From assembly GCA_045602385.1 (NCBI GenBank), contig JAZSBL010000001.1, positions 1 through 59,876 of the forward strand: a stretch of DNA of 59,876 nt. The letters run 5' to 3'. Below are positions 18,202 to 26,480 of this stretch, in pieces. How positions within the stretch are numbered: the first letter of the stretch is position 1; each line of letters begins with the position of its first letter. The DNA is from SVTX01 sp045602385. GTDB lineage: Bacteria; Bacillota; Clostridia; Oscillospirales; CAG-272. The notes below the pieces were generated by a model. That model saw only the letters and a list, made by a program, of their open reading frames with translations, had not been told where the DNA came from and ran no database searches. Position numbers and translations under genes: made by a program.

Positions 18202-18828
18202 TTAAACTGTTTCCTGCTTTTTCTTCATTGGGCGAAGAGTTTTGGGATCAAGCGACGCGCAGATGATAACAATAAACATCGCTGTGAGTATAGTGTTGGG
18301 AAGCATGTATGAGCCGTTATAAATAAGCGAATACAACCACACGTTCATTCCCTCGGGAGCGTAGGAGCCCCAGAGAATAACACCTGACAGGAAGCTTGAT
18401 ACAAATCTTACTATGCATACGATTATTGCGCCAAAGCAGTAGCCAACAAGTCTTTTTTTGCCAAAGGGCTTTGCGAAAAGATCGGCTACTCCGAGAATGG
18501 TAAACGCAATCACGTAGTCAAGCAAAAGACAGAGCACAAGCGAGCCGAAATCCTTTGGTAAATAAGAGAGGTGACCAAGCACTACCTGCAAAAGCGAATA
18601 TGTAAATCCTACGCCTATTCCCCACGCTACTCCGCGTCTGTAAGAGTAATAGACTATCGGGATCATGCTTACGGTAATAGTTCCGCCAAAGGGCAAAAGT
18701 GCCTCTATACCTGTCACCTCATTAAGCCAATGGCATACCATTTCAAGCACCACAGACAACGCGATCATAATTGCGCCCTCTGTGATACAGTGTATCCTTT
18801 GGTTGGTTTTGTTTGTCTTGCTGTTCAT
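18202..18828 (-). CDS. thiT: Thiamine ECF transporter S component ThiT
   Basis: The substrate-binding membrane protein of an energy-coupling-factor thiamine importer. The 208 aa form about six hydrophobic spans. They carry the ThiT/YuaJ signature segments EMVCHWLNEVTGIEALLPFGGTITVSMIPIVYYSYRRG, GFTYSLLQVVLG and WGSYAPEGMNVWLYSLIYNGSYMLPN, which line the thiamine pocket. The EcfA/A'/T module is not in the window and is presumably shared. A TPP riboswitch precedes the gene, which independently supports thiamine as substrate. Confidence 0.94.
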   Translation of the reverse strand: MNSKTNKTNQRIHCITEGAIMIALSVVLEMVCHWLNEVTGIEALLPFGGTITVSMIPIVYYSYRRGVAWGIGVGFTYSLLQVVLGHLSYLPKDFGSLVLCLLLDYVIAFTILGVADLFAKPFGKKRLVGYCFGAIIVCIVRFVSSFLSGVILWGSYAPEGMNVWLYSLIYNGSYMLPNTILTAMFIVIICASLDPKTLRPMKKKQETV

Positions 18829-18850
18829 TTTGTCTTCTCCTTTTTTGAAA

Positions 18851-18889
18851 ATAAAAATTCATCCGCACGAAAATCACGGTCGGATGAAT
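18851..18889 (-). terminator. Expression-platform terminator of the TPP riboswitch
   Basis: On the minus strand ATTCATCCG and CGGATGAAT arms (18881-18889, 18857-18865) are followed by a TTTTTATTTT tract. It lies between the aptamer and the thiT start, so TPP binding is expected to switch transcription off. Confidence 0.8.
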
Positions 18890-18921
18890 CTTTGTTTTCA
18901 AATAAAAACATTTATTCTATC

Positions 18922-19015
18922 AAATCTTCCTACGCCGGTATTATCCGTATCAGGTGCAAGGGTTCGGAACACTCCGTCTCAGCCTTCCCTCTTGTGAAGT
19001 TCGGCACCCCTGATT
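18922..19015 (-). promoter_or_regulatory. TPP riboswitch aptamer (THI element)
   Basis: The minus strand contains AGGGGTGCC, GGCTGAGA, ACCCTTGCACCTGAT and CGGATAATACCGGCGTAGG in the canonical order. The conserved bases that bind thiamine pyrophosphate all appear present. It controls thiT. Confidence 0.96.
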
Positions 19016-19053
19016 TTTATGCGGTTGTATGTTTGAGTTACCTCAACGATGAT

Positions 19054-19082
19054 ATTTTACCACTCATTTTCACCCGTGTCAA
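19054..19082 (-). promoter_or_regulatory. Promoter of the riboswitch-thiT transcript
   Basis: The minus strand has TTGACA (19077-19082), a 17-bp spacer and TAAAAT (19054-19059), about 40 bp upstream of the aptamer. Confidence 0.82.
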
Positions 19083-19228
19083 TAGAATTTTGTATTTTTT
19101 CAAAAAAATCTTGTCTTGTTTGTCCGATTTTAAAAATATATTTTTTATTTTGTCCGCAAAAATAAGTACATGCAAGCCTTTCATATAATCAAGCAATCAG
19201 CAACGATGCAAAATTCGGAGGTGTTATC

Positions 19229-19915
19229 ATGGTTATTTTCTCACTTATCATCGCCGCCCTGGCAAAGCTTCTCTCCCCGGTGCTCGGCATAGGAACACAG
19301 CAGGGCTTCCCACCTGCGCTATCCCCTGACGAGGAGCGCGAATGCTTCTCAATGATGAAAGGCGGAGATGAGGATGCCAGACAAAAGCTTATTTTACACA
19401 ATTTGCGATTGGTGTCGCACATAGTACGAAAGTATTATTCCACAAGTAAGAATCAAGAGGATCTCGTATCTATCGGAACGATAGGACTTGTCAAGGCGGT
19501 AGACACGTACAATACGGATAACGGAACACGCTTTGCCACCTACGCGGCAAAGTGTATCCAAAACGAGATACTTATGAGCTTCCGCGCGGAAAAGAAGCAC
19601 GCCTCCGATATCTCGATAAACGAAACGATAGACGTTGACCGTGACGGCAATCCCCTCTCCTACATAGACGTTATCAGCAGTGACGAAAACATTGCAGAGG
19701 AGACAGAGCGCAAGATAATGAGTGAACGCGCAATGCGATGCATCAAAACAGTTCTTAACCTGCGCGAGCAGCAGATAATCAAAATGAGATACGGGCTTTG
19801 CGGAATGGAGCAGCTGACACAACGAGAGATAGCCGAGAAGCTCGGCATCTCCCGCTCCTATGTTTCGCGCATAGAGAAAGGCGCCCTTGAAAAGCTCAAG
19901 AACGCCCTGGGATGA
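19229..19915 (+). CDS. sigK: RNA polymerase sporulation sigma factor SigK
   Basis: The late mother-cell sigma factor. The 228 aa show a hydrophobic pro-sequence (MVIFSLIIAALAKLL) typical of pro-sigma-K and removed on activation. Region 2 follows (LILHNLRLVSHIVRKYYSTSKNQEDLVSIGTIGLVKAVDTYN), then region 4 with the helix-turn-helix LTQREIAEKLGISRSYVSRIEKGALEKLK. The gene is continuous, with no skin element. It converges on spoVAE with a 2-bp gap. SigE is similar in sequence, but the short N-terminus and the GDEDARQKLILHNLRLVSHI block fit SigK better. The GGAGG before ATG fixes the start. Confidence 0.88.
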   Translation: MVIFSLIIAALAKLLSPVLGIGTQQGFPPALSPDEERECFSMMKGGDEDARQKLILHNLRLVSHIVRKYYSTSKNQEDLVSIGTIGLVKAVDTYNTDNGTRFATYAAKCIQNEILMSFRAEKKHASDISINETIDVDRDGNPLSYIDVISSDENIAEETERKIMSERAMRCIKTVLNLREQQIIKMRYGLCGMEQLTQREIAEKLGISRSYVSRIEKGALEKLKNALG

Positions 19916-19917
19916 CC

Positions 19918-20286
19918 TTATCCCCTTCTCTTTCCCTTAAAGAAAACCGCGGCAAGATAACCGAATATCAGCGCGGCGGCAATTCCGCCTGCGGCGGCGG
20001 TAAGTCCACCCGTCAGCGAGCCAAGCAGTCCCTGCTTATCGACGGCTTCACGCACGCCCTCGCTTATAAGATAGCCAAAGCCTGTAAGCGGCACGGTCGC
20101 TCCCGCCCCAGCGAAATCTGCAAGAGGCTTGTAAAGGCCGACCGCACCGAGAATCACGCCCGCAACCACATATGACACAAGTATCCTTGCGGGCGTAAGC
20201 TTAGTTTTATCGATCAGTATCTGCGCGATCACGCAAAGCAGACCGCCCACAACGAATGCCCAAATGAATTTCGTCAGTATTTCCAT
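19918..20286 (-). CDS. spoVAE: Stage V sporulation protein AE (SpoVAE)
   Basis: A small membrane protein of the SpoVA channel, which moves dipicolinic acid into the developing spore and releases it at germination. The 122 aa have about four hydrophobic spans. They carry family blocks TKFIWAFVVGGLLCVIAQILIDKTKLTPARILVSYVVAG and GVILGAVGLYKPLADFAGAGATVPLTGFGYLISEGVREAV. The ATG lies 2 bp after the spoVAD stop. spoVAC, usually the first gene of this trio, is not adjacent here. Confidence 0.93.
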   Translation of the reverse strand: MEILTKFIWAFVVGGLLCVIAQILIDKTKLTPARILVSYVVAGVILGAVGLYKPLADFAGAGATVPLTGFGYLISEGVREAVDKQGLLGSLTGGLTAAAGGIAAALIFGYLAAVFFKGKRRG

Positions 20287-20288
20287 AT

Positions 20289-21281
20289 CTACCCCTCAAA
20301 CAAAAGCAAATGTCCGATCGCAGGTATACTCTCGCCCTGCTTTATCATATCAGGGCTCATCATAGCGCCCGACGCCACAAATAACACCCTTCTGTATTTC
20401 CCTGCGCATATCTCAGGTAGAATATACGCTGAGAGCACGCTTGCAGAGCAACCGCAGCCCGATCCGCCTGCATGTGTATCCTGCCTTTCCTTGTCGTAGA
20501 TCAAAATGCCGCAATCGGTGTAATTATCCCCAAGCGTATAGCCGTCTATCGCGATAAGCTCCTTTAAAATGCTTCCACCCTCGTATCCAAGGTCACCCGT
20601 GACAATAAGGTCGTATTCATCGGGGCTTGTTCTGCTTTCCTTGAAAAAACGGACAAGCGTATCGCATACCGCCGGTGCCATTGCCGCGCCCATATTATTG
20701 CAATCGTTGATTCCCTTATCTATAACGCGCCCCGGCAGAGCCGCGCGTATTTTCACCCTTCCCGCATCTCCGTTACCTATTATGAACGCGCCCGCGCCCG
20801 TGACCGTCCACTGTGAGGTGGGTGTGCGCTGTGAGCCGTACTCTATCGGATTTCGGTACTGCCTTTCCGCCGATGCGTTGTGCGACGAGGTGACCGCGGC
20901 GCACCGCCCGTATACTCCGTGCGTCGTATATACACTTGCAAGCGTTATTCCCTCCGCGCTTGTCGAGCATGCTCCGTACAAGCCGTAATAGCCTATATTG
21001 CAGCCGCAAAGTCCGTAAGCCGAGCCGACACACTGGTTTAAAAGATCTCCCGCAAACAGCGCGCCTATATCCTCAAATTTCAATCCCTTTTTTGCAAGTG
21101 CCATATTAAATGCAAGCCTTTGCATCTCGGATTCCGCGCTCTCCCAGGTTGCCTTGCCATATCTGTCATCGGTACAGTGCATGTCGAATCGGGATCCAAG
21201 CGGTCCGTCATACTCCTTTTTGCCCACTGCGTTTCCGTAAGAAACAAAGGACGCGTCAAGCTTTATAATATTCCCCGACAT
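20289..21281 (-). CDS. spoVAD: Stage V sporulation protein AD (SpoVAD)
   Basis: The soluble, thiolase-fold SpoVA subunit that binds dipicolinic acid. The 330 aa are normal length. The GACSTSAEGITLASVY segment carries the thiolase-like cysteine, and ASHNASAERQYRNPIEYGSQRTPTSQWTVTGAGAF and GDLGYEGG are further SpoVAD signatures. It is the first gene of a two-gene unit with spoVAE. It would be expressed in the forespore; no convincing sigma-G promoter could be assigned by eye in the upstream 90 bp. Confidence 0.95.
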   Translation of the reverse strand: MSGNIIKLDASFVSYGNAVGKKEYDGPLGSRFDMHCTDDRYGKATWESAESEMQRLAFNMALAKKGLKFEDIGALFAGDLLNQCVGSAYGLCGCNIGYYGLYGACSTSAEGITLASVYTTHGVYGRCAAVTSSHNASAERQYRNPIEYGSQRTPTSQWTVTGAGAFIIGNGDAGRVKIRAALPGRVIDKGINDCNNMGAAMAPAVCDTLVRFFKESRTSPDEYDLIVTGDLGYEGGSILKELIAIDGYTLGDNYTDCGILIYDKERQDTHAGGSGCGCSASVLSAYILPEICAGKYRRVLFVASGAMMSPDMIKQGESIPAIGHLLLFEG

Positions 21282-21347
21282 ATTTTCCCCTCTTTTTTTC
21301 TTTTGCCATTATTATTCGCATAATAGGGCGAGCTATACAAAAAACTA

Positions 21348-21376
21348 TTGAAAAAAGTGAAAATATGTGTTATAAT
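21348..21376 (+). promoter_or_regulatory. Promoter of the uridine phosphorylase operon
   Basis: TTGAAA (21348-21353), a 17-bp spacer and TATAAT (21371-21376) lie 42 bp before the chosen ATG. Confidence 0.82.
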
Positions 21377-21418
21377 TATAAGGTAAAAGTCAAAAATATC
21401 CTACATGGAGGCAAAATC

Positions 21419-22192
21419 ATGTTAGCATCCCATAAAAAGCAATATCATATAAACGTAGCGGAAGGTGAGGTCGGAAAATACTGTATCCTCCCCGGTGACC
21501 CCGGACGTTGCGAGATAATAGCGTCATATTTCGATAACCCATATCACGTATCCACTAACCGTGAATATAATATCTGGAACGGATATATCAACGGTGAGCT
21601 TGTATCCGTATGCTCCACGGGTATCGGAGGCCCCTCAACGGCAATAGCGGTAGAGGAGCTTGCAATGTGCGGAGTACATACCTTTATCCGCATAGGAACA
21701 TGCGGTGGTATCTCTCTTGATGTAAGATCGGGCGACGTTGTTATCGCTTCGGGCGCAGTCCGTCAGGACGGAACCTCGCACGAGTATGCTCCGCCTGAGT
21801 TTCCCGCAGTTCCCGACGCGGACGTGCTTTTCGCTATCCGCGAGGCGGCGCGTGAGCTCGGATACACCAACCACACAGGCGTAGTGCAGGCAAAGGATTC
21901 CTTCTACGGTCAGCACTCCCCCGCGCGTATGCCGATAGCAGGCGCGCTTCAGGCAAAATGGGAGGCGTGGAAGCGCCTCGGCGTCCTTGCAAGCGAGATG
22001 GAATCAAGCACGCTCTTTACCGTAGGCTCATTTTTGCGCGTGCGCACAGGCTCTGTCTTCACCTGTGTATGGAATCAGGAAAGATTCAACGCGGGACTTG
22101 ACACAAACGACGACGAAACACACGATACCACAAGCGGAATCCGCGTTGCGGTCAAGGCTATCGAAAAGCTTATAGAAAGTGACAGAAAATAA
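21419..22192 (+). CDS. udp: Uridine phosphorylase / nucleoside phosphorylase
   Basis: This enzyme splits uridine (or a related nucleoside) with phosphate into base and ribose-1-phosphate for salvage. The 257 aa belong to the PNP/UDP family: ILPGDPGRCEIIASYFD (phosphate site), YNIWNGYINGELVSVCSTGIGGPSTAIAVEEL, RIGTCGGI and the nucleoside-binding VLASEMESSTLFTVGSFL. A longer frame starts at 21365, but GGAGGC lies before the ATG at 21419, and residue 1 then matches the family N-terminus. It is cotranscribed with the small lysine-rich gene downstream. Confidence 0.92.
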   Translation: MLASHKKQYHINVAEGEVGKYCILPGDPGRCEIIASYFDNPYHVSTNREYNIWNGYINGELVSVCSTGIGGPSTAIAVEELAMCGVHTFIRIGTCGGISLDVRSGDVVIASGAVRQDGTSHEYAPPEFPAVPDADVLFAIREAARELGYTNHTGVVQAKDSFYGQHSPARMPIAGALQAKWEAWKRLGVLASEMESSTLFTVGSFLRVRTGSVFTCVWNQERFNAGLDTNDDETHDTTSGIRVAVKAIEKLIESDRK

Positions 22193-22210
22193 AATTTAAC
22201 GGAGGCAATT

Positions 22211-22552
22211 ATGAAAAGAAAGGATAAAAACGAAGCGTGCGAGTGTTGCTTTGACGATGTTTGCGCGGATATGATTGCCGAAGAAACAAAGCCCACAAAG
22301 GCAAACAAAGAAAAGAAGGAGAAGCTTTCCGCCGACGAGAAGATATACAGATTTCTCGATACCGCCGAGAAGATAGCCATAATTCTGGCAAATAAGCAAA
22401 AGTCCAAAAAGAAAAAGGCAAAAAAGCAGGCGAAAAGGGATAAGAAGGTTGGAAAGATAGATAAAAAGACCGGCGCTCTCGTTCTTAAAAAGATTAAAAA
22501 GGATAAGGTCCAAAAGCCGATGAAGCGGTACAAGCCGCCGAAAAAGAAATAA
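22211..22552 (+). CDS. Lysine-rich small protein of unknown function
   Basis: I do not recognise this 113-aa protein. The N-terminal third is mixed and contains a CECCFDDVC cysteine cluster near residues 11-18, which could bind a metal. The middle holds a possible helix (KIYRFLDTAEKIAIILANKQK). The rest is extremely basic, with repeated KK/KKK runs ending in KPPKKK, as expected for RNA or DNA contact. GGAGGC before the ATG and the short gap after udp support a real gene in the same operon. Confidence 0.65.
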   Translation: MKRKDKNEACECCFDDVCADMIAEETKPTKANKEKKEKLSADEKIYRFLDTAEKIAIILANKQKSKKKKAKKQAKRDKKVGKIDKKTGALVLKKIKKDKVQKPMKRYKPPKKK

Positions 22553-22567
22553 TATAGCTACAAAAAA

Positions 22568-22600
22568 GGTGCGCGCTCGTGTGAGCGCGCACCCTTTTTT
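22568..22600. terminator. Bidirectional terminator
   Basis: An 11-bp GC-rich stem (22568-22578 with 22583-22593) and T6 tract separate the udp operon from the converging glycosyltransferase gene. Confidence 0.93.
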
Positions 22601-23312
22601 ATATTTTTGCCTTCTTTATTCTCTTTTTCATTTTGAGAATATCCCTTACCATCTTGGGGGCATCTCTCATTACGTTCACCGTGCTTTCACGGTGATTGAT
22701 TATCTTGACGGGCATCTCTACTATCTTCATTCCGTGCTTGACCGCCCAGAGAATGCACTCGAAGTCAAATGCGAAGCGATTTATCTCGCAGCGCGGGAAT
22801 ATTTTTTTGACCGCCTCGCCCGTAAATGCCTTGCAGCCGCACTGCGAATCGGAAAGCTTGAATCCGCCAAGTATGCAAAGCACCTTGATATATGCCTTGC
22901 TTGCAATCTTCCGAATGACGGTATATCCCTCATAACCGTCCTTGTGCAGATTACGTGAGCCTATAACCACTGACGCGTCGGGGTTGGCAAGAAATGTATC
23001 GTACACCTCTTTGATCACGTCTGTTCCGTACGCAAGGTCTGCGTCGGTAAACATGACGTAGTCGCCCTCTGCGGCAAGCATAGCCGTTCTTACGGCATAT
23101 CCCTTTCCCATATTCTGCCCATATCCGACCACGCGAACACAAGGCAGGTTCATTTCACGAACCATATCGCCACAGCCGTCACGTGATCCGTCGTCCGAAA
23201 AGATTATCTCATAATCCTCAAAATTAGCCGACATATACTCACTGAGTGTCCTTGCCGTATCCTTTATGATCGAGGATTCATTGTACATTGGAATACAAAG
23301 TGAAAATTTCAT
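22599..23312 (-). CDS. Glycosyltransferase family 2 (dolichol-phosphate mannosyltransferase-like)
   Basis: A 237-aa GT-A fold transferase using a nucleotide sugar. It begins FSLCIPMYNESSIIKDTARTL, then IIFSDDGSRDGCGDMV and the metal-binding VMFTDADLAYG, followed by RNLHKDGYEG and the family C-terminal block DSQCGCKAFTGEAVKKIFPRCEINRFAFDFECILWAVKHGMKIVEMPV. There is no C-terminal membrane domain, so it resembles single-domain DPM1-type enzymes that charge a lipid phosphate. It lies 17 nt after the RlmA-like gene. The sugar and acceptor are unknown. Confidence 0.88.
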   Translation of the reverse strand: MKFSLCIPMYNESSIIKDTARTLSEYMSANFEDYEIIFSDDGSRDGCGDMVREMNLPCVRVVGYGQNMGKGYAVRTAMLAAEGDYVMFTDADLAYGTDVIKEVYDTFLANPDASVVIGSRNLHKDGYEGYTVIRKIASKAYIKVLCILGGFKLSDSQCGCKAFTGEAVKKIFPRCEINRFAFDFECILWAVKHGMKIVEMPVKIINHRESTVNVMRDAPKMVRDILKMKKRIKKAKI

Positions 23313-23329
23313 TATATGTGTCCTTTGCT

Positions 23330-24130
23330 TTATTTTCTGTAAACGTTTATTTCAAATTCGATCTCCGTTTGAAGTCTGTCAAGTCGTGAAAGCTTTTCTC
23401 GGTCAGACTCGCCTGTCCTCCAATAATACGGAGTCATGGAGAATAGCGAGGCAATGTCGTCCTTTCCCTCGACACAAATCTCGTGTCTTGACACTATTCT
23501 CTCAACATGCAAAAGAGATGTTGGGAGATCTGCCCTCTCGCCGTTCTCATATACGTCATCGTATATCGCGCGCTTAAGTCCCATAAGGTGATCCTTGCCC
23601 GCGCCTACCACGAAAAGGTATCCGCCGTCCTTCAAAATACGGGTATATTCCTCCTCTGCGCAAGGGGCAAATATGTTGACTACACCGTCTACCGACCTAT
23701 CGGCAACAGGCAGCTCAAAAACGCTGGCAGTGGAGTATAAAAGATTTGTCCTGCCCTCTCGCTTGGCAGTCTTTGCCGCCGCGCCACACGCAAACTTTGA
23801 CAGATCAAAGCCCACCGTCATACAGACCTTATCGGATAGCTTGGAGGTGTAATATCCCTCTCCGCATCCCGCATCTATAAGATATGCATCACGGGATAAG
23901 TATTTGCTCACAGCCGAAACTACCGCCTGCGCCGCAGGCGCATAATATCCCTTCAAAAGAAAGCTCCTACGCGCGTCAACCGCGCCCTTTGAATCTCCCC
24001 CTCCGGCTCCCGGAAAACTGAGATATCCGTCCTTTGAGAAATCAAAGCAGTGTCTGCGCCCCCCTGTACAAAGCGCGCTTTTTTCGTCCTCACTTGAAGA
24101 AAGAGAGGCGCCGCACACAGGGCAACGCAT
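23330..24130 (-). CDS. rlmA: 23S rRNA (guanine-N1)-methyltransferase RlmA-like
   Basis: This SAM-dependent methyltransferase probably modifies guanine in 23S rRNA helix 35. The N-terminus is a zinc-binding module (CPVCGASL, then C and H in CTGGRRHCFDFSKDGYLSF). The SAM motif DAGCGEGYYTSKL follows, then VFELPVADRSVDGVVNIFAPCAEEEYTRILKDGG. The longer open frame extends upstream, but the family starts at MRCPVCG (24130). A TTG at 24163, 9 nt after GGAG, is an alternative start. Length is 266 aa. Some family members confer macrolide tolerance; that is not implied here. Confidence 0.85.
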   Translation of the reverse strand: MRCPVCGASLSSSEDEKSALCTGGRRHCFDFSKDGYLSFPGAGGGDSKGAVDARRSFLLKGYYAPAAQAVVSAVSKYLSRDAYLIDAGCGEGYYTSKLSDKVCMTVGFDLSKFACGAAAKTAKREGRTNLLYSTASVFELPVADRSVDGVVNIFAPCAEEEYTRILKDGGYLFVVGAGKDHLMGLKRAIYDDVYENGERADLPTSLLHVERIVSRHEICVEGKDDIASLFSMTPYYWRTGESDREKLSRLDRLQTEIEFEINVYRK

Positions 24131-24213
24131 TATTTTCTCTATTATTTCCCTTTTTGTAATCAAAAAAACATTCTCCAAATCGTAATTGTCAGATACAAGG
24201 TATATTTTAATAC

Positions 24214-24247
24214 TTTTCGCCCGAAATTGCAACACTTCGGGCGAAAA
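24214..24247. terminator. Terminator-like inverted repeat after the histidine kinase gene
   Basis: The perfect 12-bp arms TTTTCGCCCGAA and TTCGGGCGAAAA enclose a 10-nt loop, 14 bp downstream of the kinase stop. The following T content is modest. Confidence 0.7.
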
Positions 24248-24260
24248 TATTTTATTTTTA

Positions 24261-25745
24261 TCATTTTTTGTCGACTTCGATATCGTCAACGTCGCGGAAG
24301 GTCTCAAGCTCAAACCAGAAATTCGAGCCCTCTCCCATTCTGCTCTCAACTCCGTAGGATGCCCCGTGTGACTCAAGAATTCCTTTAACTATGGACAGTC
24401 CAAGACCTGTGCCGACCTTGGCACGCTTATGCACCTTATCGACCTTGTAGTATCTGTCCCAGATATACGGAATATCCTCCGGTGCAATTCCCTCGCCCGT
24501 ATCTATCACGGATATACGCACGCGATTATCCCAGACCGACTGGTCAATAGATACGCGTCTATCCTCTCCCGTGTAATTCAGCGCGTTGTTTACAAGGTTA
24601 TATACTACCTGGAGTATCATAGTTCTGTCGGCTGTTACAAGCACGTTCTCATCCGCCGCAAAGCTGATGGTGTAATTATGCCTTTCGGTCAGCTTTTCGT
24701 AGCGCGAAAGCACGCTTCTTACCGTTTCGGTAAGATCAAACACCTCAAGCTCGGGCTTTCTCGTGCCCGCGCGTATCTTGGAAAGATCAAGCATGTCGTT
24801 TACCAGCTCTGTAAGCCTTTCGGTCTCGTCTATGATGACCTGAACGTTTTCGGGATTGTTCTCTCCGGGAATATCTCGCATGACCTCGCCGTATCCCCTT
24901 ATCATCGTAAGCGGAGTACGAAGGTCGTGGGAAACGTTCGCAAGCAGCTCCTTTTGAAGATTATCCGTCCTTGCAAGCTCTTCCGCCGCAAAGGTCAAAG
25001 CCTCTCCAAGCTCCTCTGCCTCGCGGTAGCTTCCGCTTGAAAATTCCGCGTTATAATCGCCCCTCGCAAGTCGCTTGGCAGAGCGACTCATCTTTTCAAG
25101 AGGAGCGCATATTACTCTTGATATAGCAAGCGCGATGACAAGCGCAGCCATAATAAGTACACAGGCAATCCAGCCAAACTGCATCTGGAGCATCTTTACA
25201 GTCGCGTCAAGAGGAACCAGCTCGGAATCCATCATGAGAACGTACTCGTTGCCCATATCGTCAAATCTGACCGACACGTACAGGGCGTTCAAGGGCGTAC
25301 CTCCATCCGACGGATTTATAATTTTCTTTGAATAGACACCGCCATTGCGTACTGCATTGGAGTACATCTGCGCAAGCCCCTCGCCCGAAAGATGATGAAG
25401 CATACAGCCACCGTTGACGTCAGAGCATGCAAGCTCTCTGGCAACACCGTTTTCCACCTTGTAAAGGGTAATACACGTATCGATATTAACCGATCTTTTG
25501 TATACGGTGTCAATCATTATTCCTTCGTCCTGTATATGCCTGTATATCTCATTCTCTGATCTTGAAAACTCATCAAGCTTTGATTTCTCATAAAAATCAT
25601 CAAGAAGCACTATCTGCAAGACCCAGATAACAACGAGAATAAGGACAACAAAAAGGAATAGCGTGCCGAACAGTCTCCATGAGATTCCGGATGCACGGCG
25701 GCCTCTTTTTCGGTTATTCAATTTTTCCGCGGCGCGATCCTTCAT
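24261..25745 (-). CDS. Sensor histidine kinase
   Basis: A membrane sensor of 494 aa. TM1 (LFGTLFLFVVLILVVIWVLQIVLL) is followed by an extracytoplasmic sensor domain of about 150 aa, TM2 (IACVLIMAALVIALAISRVICAPL) and a HAMP linker. The HisKA helix has the phosphorylated histidine in NVSHDLRTPLTMIRGYGEVM. The ATPase domain contains VVYNLVNNALNYTG, VIDTGEGIAPEDIPYIWDRYYK and GTGLGLSIVKGILESHGA. The start at 25745 has GGAGA at good spacing; the TTG at 25760 is less likely. It pairs with the response regulator 20 nt upstream. The signal is unknown. Confidence 0.93.
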   Translation of the reverse strand: MKDRAAEKLNNRKRGRRASGISWRLFGTLFLFVVLILVVIWVLQIVLLDDFYEKSKLDEFSRSENEIYRHIQDEGIMIDTVYKRSVNIDTCITLYKVENGVARELACSDVNGGCMLHHLSGEGLAQMYSNAVRNGGVYSKKIINPSDGGTPLNALYVSVRFDDMGNEYVLMMDSELVPLDATVKMLQMQFGWIACVLIMAALVIALAISRVICAPLEKMSRSAKRLARGDYNAEFSSGSYREAEELGEALTFAAEELARTDNLQKELLANVSHDLRTPLTMIRGYGEVMRDIPGENNPENVQVIIDETERLTELVNDMLDLSKIRAGTRKPELEVFDLTETVRSVLSRYEKLTERHNYTISFAADENVLVTADRTMILQVVYNLVNNALNYTGEDRRVSIDQSVWDNRVRISVIDTGEGIAPEDIPYIWDRYYKVDKVHKRAKVGTGLGLSIVKGILESHGASYGVESRMGEGSNFWFELETFRDVDDIEVDKK

Positions 25746-25765
25746 CTTTTCATCTCCCAAAGCAA

Positions 25766-26464
25766 TTAATTGCCGCCCTCGAAGCGGTAGCCCACTCCGC
25801 GAAGCGTTACTATGTATCTGCTGTAATCACCAAGACTCTTTCGAAGCAGCTTTATGTGTGTATCAAGCGTTCTTGCGTCACCGAAGAAATCGTATCCCCA
25901 CACCTCGCTTAACAGTTTGTCGCGCGACAACGCGATATTGCGATTGTCAAGCATATAGAAAAGAAGATCATATTCCTTTGGCGACATGTCAACTCTCTCT
26001 CCGTTGATATAAACGATCCTCGCGGTAAGATCTGCCTTAAAGCCGCCGTTGTCAAGCTCTACAATAACGTTGGGCTTTTTACTGTCCTCTCGTTTTCCGC
26101 CGCTTCTGGCGCGCTTCATTATAGCGTCGATCCTCAGCATCAGCTCCTTTGCCGAGAATGGCTTGACTACGTAATCGTCAATTCCCGTCTCAAAGCCGTT
26201 TATCTTGTCATATTCCTCGCCGCGCGCCGAAAGCATAATGATAGGAGTATCAGACACCTTTCTTATCTCTCTGCAAGCAGAAAATCCGTCAAGCTCGGGC
26301 ATCATGATGTCCATGATTATCAAGTCAAAGCTCTCCCTGCGGCAGAGTCTTACCGCCTCCATGCCGTCTCCCGCCTCGGTAACGGTGTGGCCCTCAAACT
26401 CGGCATATTTTCTTATAAGCGAGCGAATTCTCGCCTCGTCGTCTACAATTAAAATGTGATACAT
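25766..26464 (-). CDS. OmpR-family response regulator
   Basis: A DNA-binding response regulator of 232 aa. The receiver domain shows ILIVDDEARIRS, the phosphorylated aspartate in DLIIMDIMMPELDGFSA, the signalling Thr/Ser in PIIMLSARGEEYDK and the Lys in DDYVVKPFSAKELMLR. The C-terminal winged helix contains KEYDLLFYMLDNRNIALSRDKLLSEVWGYDFFGDARTLDTHIKLLRKSLG. The open frame starts earlier (26488), but the family N-terminus MYHILIVDDE and an AAAGGAAAGGG site place the start at 26464. It is the middle gene of the PDZ lipoprotein-RR-HK operon. Confidence 0.94.
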   Translation of the reverse strand: MYHILIVDDEARIRSLIRKYAEFEGHTVTEAGDGMEAVRLCRRESFDLIIMDIMMPELDGFSACREIRKVSDTPIIMLSARGEEYDKINGFETGIDDYVVKPFSAKELMLRIDAIMKRARSGGKREDSKKPNVIVELDNGGFKADLTARIVYINGERVDMSPKEYDLLFYMLDNRNIALSRDKLLSEVWGYDFFGDARTLDTHIKLLRKSLGDYSRYIVTLRGVGYRFEGGN

Positions 26465-26480
26465 ATATAAGCCCTTTCCT

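Noticed and set aside
18571..19188. 205-codon plus-strand frame over thiT and its riboswitch
   Set aside because: It runs antisense through a clear TPP aptamer and thiT.
19229..19915. SigE instead of SigK
   Set aside because: The short hydrophobic pro-sequence and the region 2 sequence fit SigK better, and the usual sigE partner spoIIGA is absent.
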